This document shows positions 4,046-5,543 of a stretch of DNA of 5,543 nt, piece by piece. The translations under genes and the position numbers were made by a program. The notes beneath the pieces are model-generated. The model did not search any database. It was not told the DNA's origin and worked only from the letters and a program-made list of their open reading frames with translations. Numbering within the stretch: the first letter of the stretch is position 1; the number at the start of each line of letters is the position of its first letter. This DNA is from Paludibacter sp. (GTDB taxonomy: Bacteria; Bacteroidota; Bacteroidia; Bacteroidales; Paludibacteraceae). The DNA lies in NCBI GenBank assembly GCA_028705705.1, contig JAQWCZ010000150.1:1-5543 (forward strand). The letters are read 5' to 3'.

Positions 4046-5543
4046 ATGATAAAAATAACTTTTCCCGACAGTTCGGTGCGTGAGTTTAACGCGGGTATTA
4101 CCGGACTACAATTGGCTGAAAGTATCAGCCCCAGACTGGCACAAGAGGTGCTTGCTATTTCAGTAAATGATCAGATTTGGGATTTATCCCGTTCAATTAA
4201 CACCGACGCTTCCATCAAACTGCATAAATGGGATGATGAAGAAGGTAAGCATGCTTTCTGGCATTCTTCGGCTCACCTCATGGCCGAAGCCTTGCAGGAA
4301 CTGTATCCGGGGATCAAATTTGGTATCGGTCCGGCGATTGAAAATGGTTTCTATTATGATGTAGATCCGGGTACTGCCGTGATTAAAGAGGGTGATTTGC
4401 CTGCCATCGAAGCAAAAATGATGGAGCTGGTTGCCCGTAAGGAAGCCATCCTGCGTTCGGATATCACCAAAGCCGATGCGCTGAAGAAATTTCAGGAAAA
4501 AGGCGATGAATATAAAGTAGAACTGATAAGCGATCTTGAAGATGGAACGATTACGCTGTATTCGCAGGGTAATTTCACCGACTTGTGTCGCGGACCGCAC
4601 TTGCCGGATACAGGTGCAATCAAAGCCATCAAATTACTCAGTGTGGCCGGTGCTTACTGGCGCGGCGATGAAAAACGAAAGATGCTGACTCGTATTTATG
4701 GCATTACTTTCCCGAAAAAGAAAATGCTGGATGAATACCTGGTTTTACTGGAAGAAGCGAAGAAACGGGATCACCGCAAAATCGGTAAAGAGCTTGAATT
4801 GTTTGCCTTTTCTGAAACCGTGGGTAAGGGATTGGCGTTGTGGTTACCCCGTGGTACGGCCTTACGTCTTCGTCTCGAGGATTTCCTGAAGAAAATTCAA
4901 CGCAGATTCGAATATCAGCAGGTAATGACACCGCATATAGGTAACAAACAGTTGTATGTTACATCTGGTCACTATGCTAAATATGGAAAGGATTCTTTCC
5001 AGCCAATTCATACACCCGAAGAAGGGGAGGAGTATTTGCTGAAACCGATGAACTGTCCGCACCACTGCGAAATTTACAAGGTTAAGCCCCGTTCTTATAA
5101 GGATCTTCCATTGCGAATGGCAGAATTCGGTACCGTGTATCGCTACGAACAAAGCGGTGAGTTGCATGGTCTTACCCGCGTTCGCTCTTTCACACAGGAC
5201 GATGCGCATATTTTCTGCCGCCCCGACCAGCTGAAAAGCGAATTTCTGAAAGTAGTTGATATTATTTTTATCATCTTCAATGCGCTTGATTTCAAAAATT
5301 TTGAAGTACAGATTTCGTTGCGTGATCCTGAAAACAAGGAAAAATACATCGGTACGGAAGAAAATTGGGTGAAAGCGGAACAGGCCATCATTGAAGCTTG
5401 CCAGGAAAAAGGCTTGAAAGCCCGTGTGGAACTCGGTGAAGCGGCCTTCTATGGTCCTAAATTAGACGTTATGGTGAAAGATGCTATCGGTCGCAGGTGG
5501 CAGTTGGGTACCATTCAGGTTGACTATAACCTGCCGGAGCGTT
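4046..5543 (+). CDS. thrS: Threonyl-tRNA synthetase, partial (3' end beyond window)
   Basis: This enzyme joins threonine to tRNA-Thr in the cytoplasm. The frame is open from ATG 4046 to the edge, giving 499 residues of a protein usually near 640. Domains in order: an N-terminal TGS domain (about 1-62); the editing domain with HSSAH (H73, H77) and CRGPH (C181, H185), the metal-type site that clears mischarged serine; then the class II catalytic core. The catalytic zinc ligands C337 (in MNCPHHC) and H388 (in DDAHIF) are present; the third histidine and the anticodon-binding domain lie beyond the edge. Motif 2 is seen in [20 protein letters not shown] (365-384). A weak AAGG lies 8 bases before the ATG. 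The sequence is visibly richer in G and C than the acyltransferase gene (29/60 at 4441-4500 against 13/60 at 3301-3360), perhaps because it is highly expressed. In many Bacteroidetes infC, rpmI and rplT follow; that cannot be seen here. Confidence 0.97.
   Translation, partial: MIKITFPDSSVREFNAGITGLQLAESISPRLAQEVLAISVNDQIWDLSRSINTDASIKLHKWDDEEGKHAFWHSSAHLMAEALQELYPGIKFGIGPAIENGFYYDVDPGTAVIKEGDLPAIEAKMMELVARKEAILRSDITKADALKKFQEKGDEYKVELISDLEDGTITLYSQGNFTDLCRGPHLPDTGAIKAIKLLSVAGAYWRGDEKRKMLTRIYGITFPKKKMLDEYLVLLEEAKKRDHRKIGKELELFAFSETVGKGLALWLPRGTALRLRLEDFLKKIQRRFEYQQVMTPHIGNKQLYVTSGHYAKYGKDSFQPIHTPEEGEEYLLKPMNCPHHCEIYKVKPRSYKDLPLRMAEFGTVYRYEQSGELHGLTRVRSFTQDDAHIFCRPDQLKSEFLKVVDIIFIIFNALDFKNFEVQISLRDPENKEKYIGTEENWVKAEQAIIEACQEKGLKARVELGEAAFYGPKLDVMVKDAIGRRWQLGTIQVDYNLPER

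Noticed and set aside
4193..4600. 135-codon minus-strand frame inside thrS
   Set aside because: It lies wholly opposite the well-conserved thrS frame, including its HSSAH editing motif, and resembles no family.

Overview
The window looks like chromosomal DNA of a Bacteroidota (Bacteroidetes) bacterium, most likely Bacteroidales. Several intergenic regions carry the Bacteroidetes-type promoter, TTTG about 19 bases before TAnnTTTG. Start codons follow A-rich stretches with little or no Shine-Dalgarno sequence. The protein types also fit: a Bacteroidetes-style RNase G, an HU of the RNISKNT type, and a 29-residue AURKAIP1/COX24-domain protein. I see no transposase, integrase, CRISPR array or phage gene, so this is mainly a housekeeping region.

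Layout. At 1-156 there is an unassigned left edge with a near-consensus minus-strand promoter. Its transcript would begin with a hairpin and then a tRNA-like stretch, but no complete gene can be called. At 157-2342 there is a minus-strand block in the order HU promoter, HU gene, AURKAIP1/COX24-like small protein (too short for usual gene calling), an AT-rich hairpin, RNase G with a GTG start, and a strong terminator that begins inside the RNase G stop codon. The 412 bases at 2269-2680 separate HU from a divergent plus-strand gene. That gene, at 2681-3760, encodes an OlsB/GlsB-like GNAT-family acyltransferase with a very lysine-rich C-terminal tail. A perfect 16-bp hairpin at 3803-3839 serves this gene and the convergent tRNA-Leu(UAG) at 3841-3922. 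From 4046 to the right edge runs thrS, threonyl-tRNA synthetase, of which only the first 499 residues are present.

How the genes relate. Apart from the acyltransferase, which is probably a membrane-lipid enzyme, the identified genes serve nucleoid structure or translation: HU compacts DNA, the small basic protein is probably ribosomal, RNase G processes rRNA and turns over mRNA, and tRNA-Leu and ThrRS supply aminoacyl-tRNA. The tRNA-Leu and thrS genes diverge from back-to-back promoters, both with good -33 and -7 elements.

I found no clearly new multi-gene system. The points most worth checking are the unexplained transcript at the left edge, the HU/small ribosomal protein pairing, the hairpin just upstream of RNase G, and the lysine tail of the orphan acyltransferase.
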